A DNA stretch of 14,095 nt from an uncultured Oscillospiraceae bacterium (GTDB lineage: Bacteria; Bacillota; Clostridia; Oscillospirales; Ruminococcaceae): NCBI GenBank assembly GCA_910578965.1, contig CAJTSP010000065.1:1-14095 (forward strand), written 5' to 3'. This document shows positions 13,512-14,095 of the stretch, in pieces (the stretch's first letter is position 1; each line of letters opens with the position of its first letter). The translations under genes were made by a program, and so were the position numbers. The notes beneath the pieces were generated by a model. That model was not told the DNA's origin and ran no database searches. It was given only the letters and a program-made list of their open reading frames with translations.

Positions 13512-14095
13512 TCACAGCTCCACCACCCGGAAAGCGGCCGCTCGCAGCAGCCGGTTGTATACCGCAAGGCCCACCCCGTCCTGCCCGGGGCTGCGGGCAA
13601 AGGCTCGCGCAGCGCCTGCTTCGTCCAGCGCGCGCAGCGCCCTGAAAAGGGCGCGGGCCTGCTCCTCGGGGCGCCCGGCCCGGCCGTAGGCCACGCAAGG
13701 CAGCGGCAGGGCGGCTTGCTCCCCCTCAAAGCAGAGGCAGAAGTCGCCCGGGCGGCCATAGGCCGCGGCATATGCCGCAAAGGCCTTTAGATCTCCGCGC
13801 AGGATGGTGACCTCGGCCTTGGGGGCGTAGTGTTTATACTTCATGCCGGGCGAGCGGGCAGCCTCCCCCTCCCGCAGCTTTTCCAGAATAGCGGGGGAAA
13901 GGGCCACCGGCATCCCCAGTACCGTCGTAAGCTGCTCTCGGGTGATAAAGCCCGGCCGCAGAAGGGTAGGGGGGCCGCCTGCAAGGGTTACTACGGTCGA
14001 CTCCACTCCCACCTCGCAGGGGCCGCCGTCCAAAATCAGCGGCAGCCGGCCGTCCATGTCGGCCAGTACGTCGGCGGCGGTGGTGGGGCTGGGGC
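13512..14095 (-). CDS. sua5: L-threonylcarbamoyladenylate synthase, Sua5 type (5' end beyond window)
   Basis: Makes threonylcarbamoyl-AMP from Thr, bicarbonate and ATP, the first step of the t6A modification at position 37 of ANN-decoding tRNAs. The frame is open to the right edge and the visible 193 residues are the C-terminal part. They begin in the YrdC-like catalytic domain with PSPTTAADVLADMDG and ILDGGPCEVGVESTVV, a family hallmark. The linker SPGMKYKHYAPKAEV follows, which marks the longer Sua5 form over the short TsaC. The last 110 or so residues are the Sua5-specific C-terminal domain, Ala-rich here, ending VVEL. The internal ATG at 14057 lies inside the conserved domain and is not the start. 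It is first of the visible sua5-coaE-transglycosylase-aminopeptidase series. Confidence 0.95.
   Translation of the reverse strand, partial: PSPTTAADVLADMDGRLPLILDGGPCEVGVESTVVTLAGGPPTLLRPGFITREQLTTVLGMPVALSPAILEKLREGEAARSPGMKYKHYAPKAEVTILRGDLKAFAAYAAAYGRPGDFCLCFEGEQAALPLPCVAYGRAGRPEEQARALFRALRALDEAGAARAFARSPGQDGVGLAVYNRLLRAAAFRVVEL

Overview
The window looks like chromosomal DNA from a GC-rich, endospore-forming member of the Clostridia, probably Oscillospirales/Ruminococcaceae-like. The reasons are the spore-coat basement genes, the SipL-type SPOCS+LysM protein known from Clostridia, Gram-positive style ribosome binding sites (AGGGG/GGAGG), and a gene order recalling the Firmicute prkC-rsgA-rpe-thiN-spoVM block. 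I see no phage, IS element, CRISPR array or tRNA.

Layout. (1) 1-2073, plus strand: the Pro/Thr/Glu-rich tail of an upstream protein (probably the PASTA Ser/Thr kinase), then rsgA, thiN and a 26-codon GTG-started spoVM, closed by a strong terminator. rpe, usually between rsgA and thiN, is absent. (2) 2283-5375, plus: sipL and spoIVA, 16 nt apart, closed by a 24-bp perfect hairpin. With spoVM this puts three components of the forespore-surface coat basement layer side by side: SpoVM (membrane-curvature anchor), SpoIVA (polymerising ATPase) and SipL (SpoIVA partner). (3) 5376-8460, plus: a gap with a possible small RNA (promoter plus terminator) and a good sigma-A promoter, then a membrane-bound NDP-sugar 4,6-dehydratase (PglF/EpsC/CapD family) and a small PglC-like phosphoglycosyl transferase. 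Together they could start a lipid-linked glycan. (4) 8684-10522, minus: rpsB-tsf with its own sigma-A promoter, a foldable leader of about 120 nt and a terminator between convergent genes. (5) 10639-14095, minus: sua5 (entering from the right edge), coaE, a lytic transglycosylase and an M18 aminopeptidase, closely spaced and probably one transcript.

The most notable observations are the very short spoVM gene, the spoVM-sipL-spoIVA cluster, the rpsB leader, and the possible small RNA after spoIVA. None is a wholly unknown system. Nearly all the coding content is recognisable core or sporulation machinery, and most of the uncertain material lies in the non-coding gaps. Alignments are from memory and folds were done by eye.
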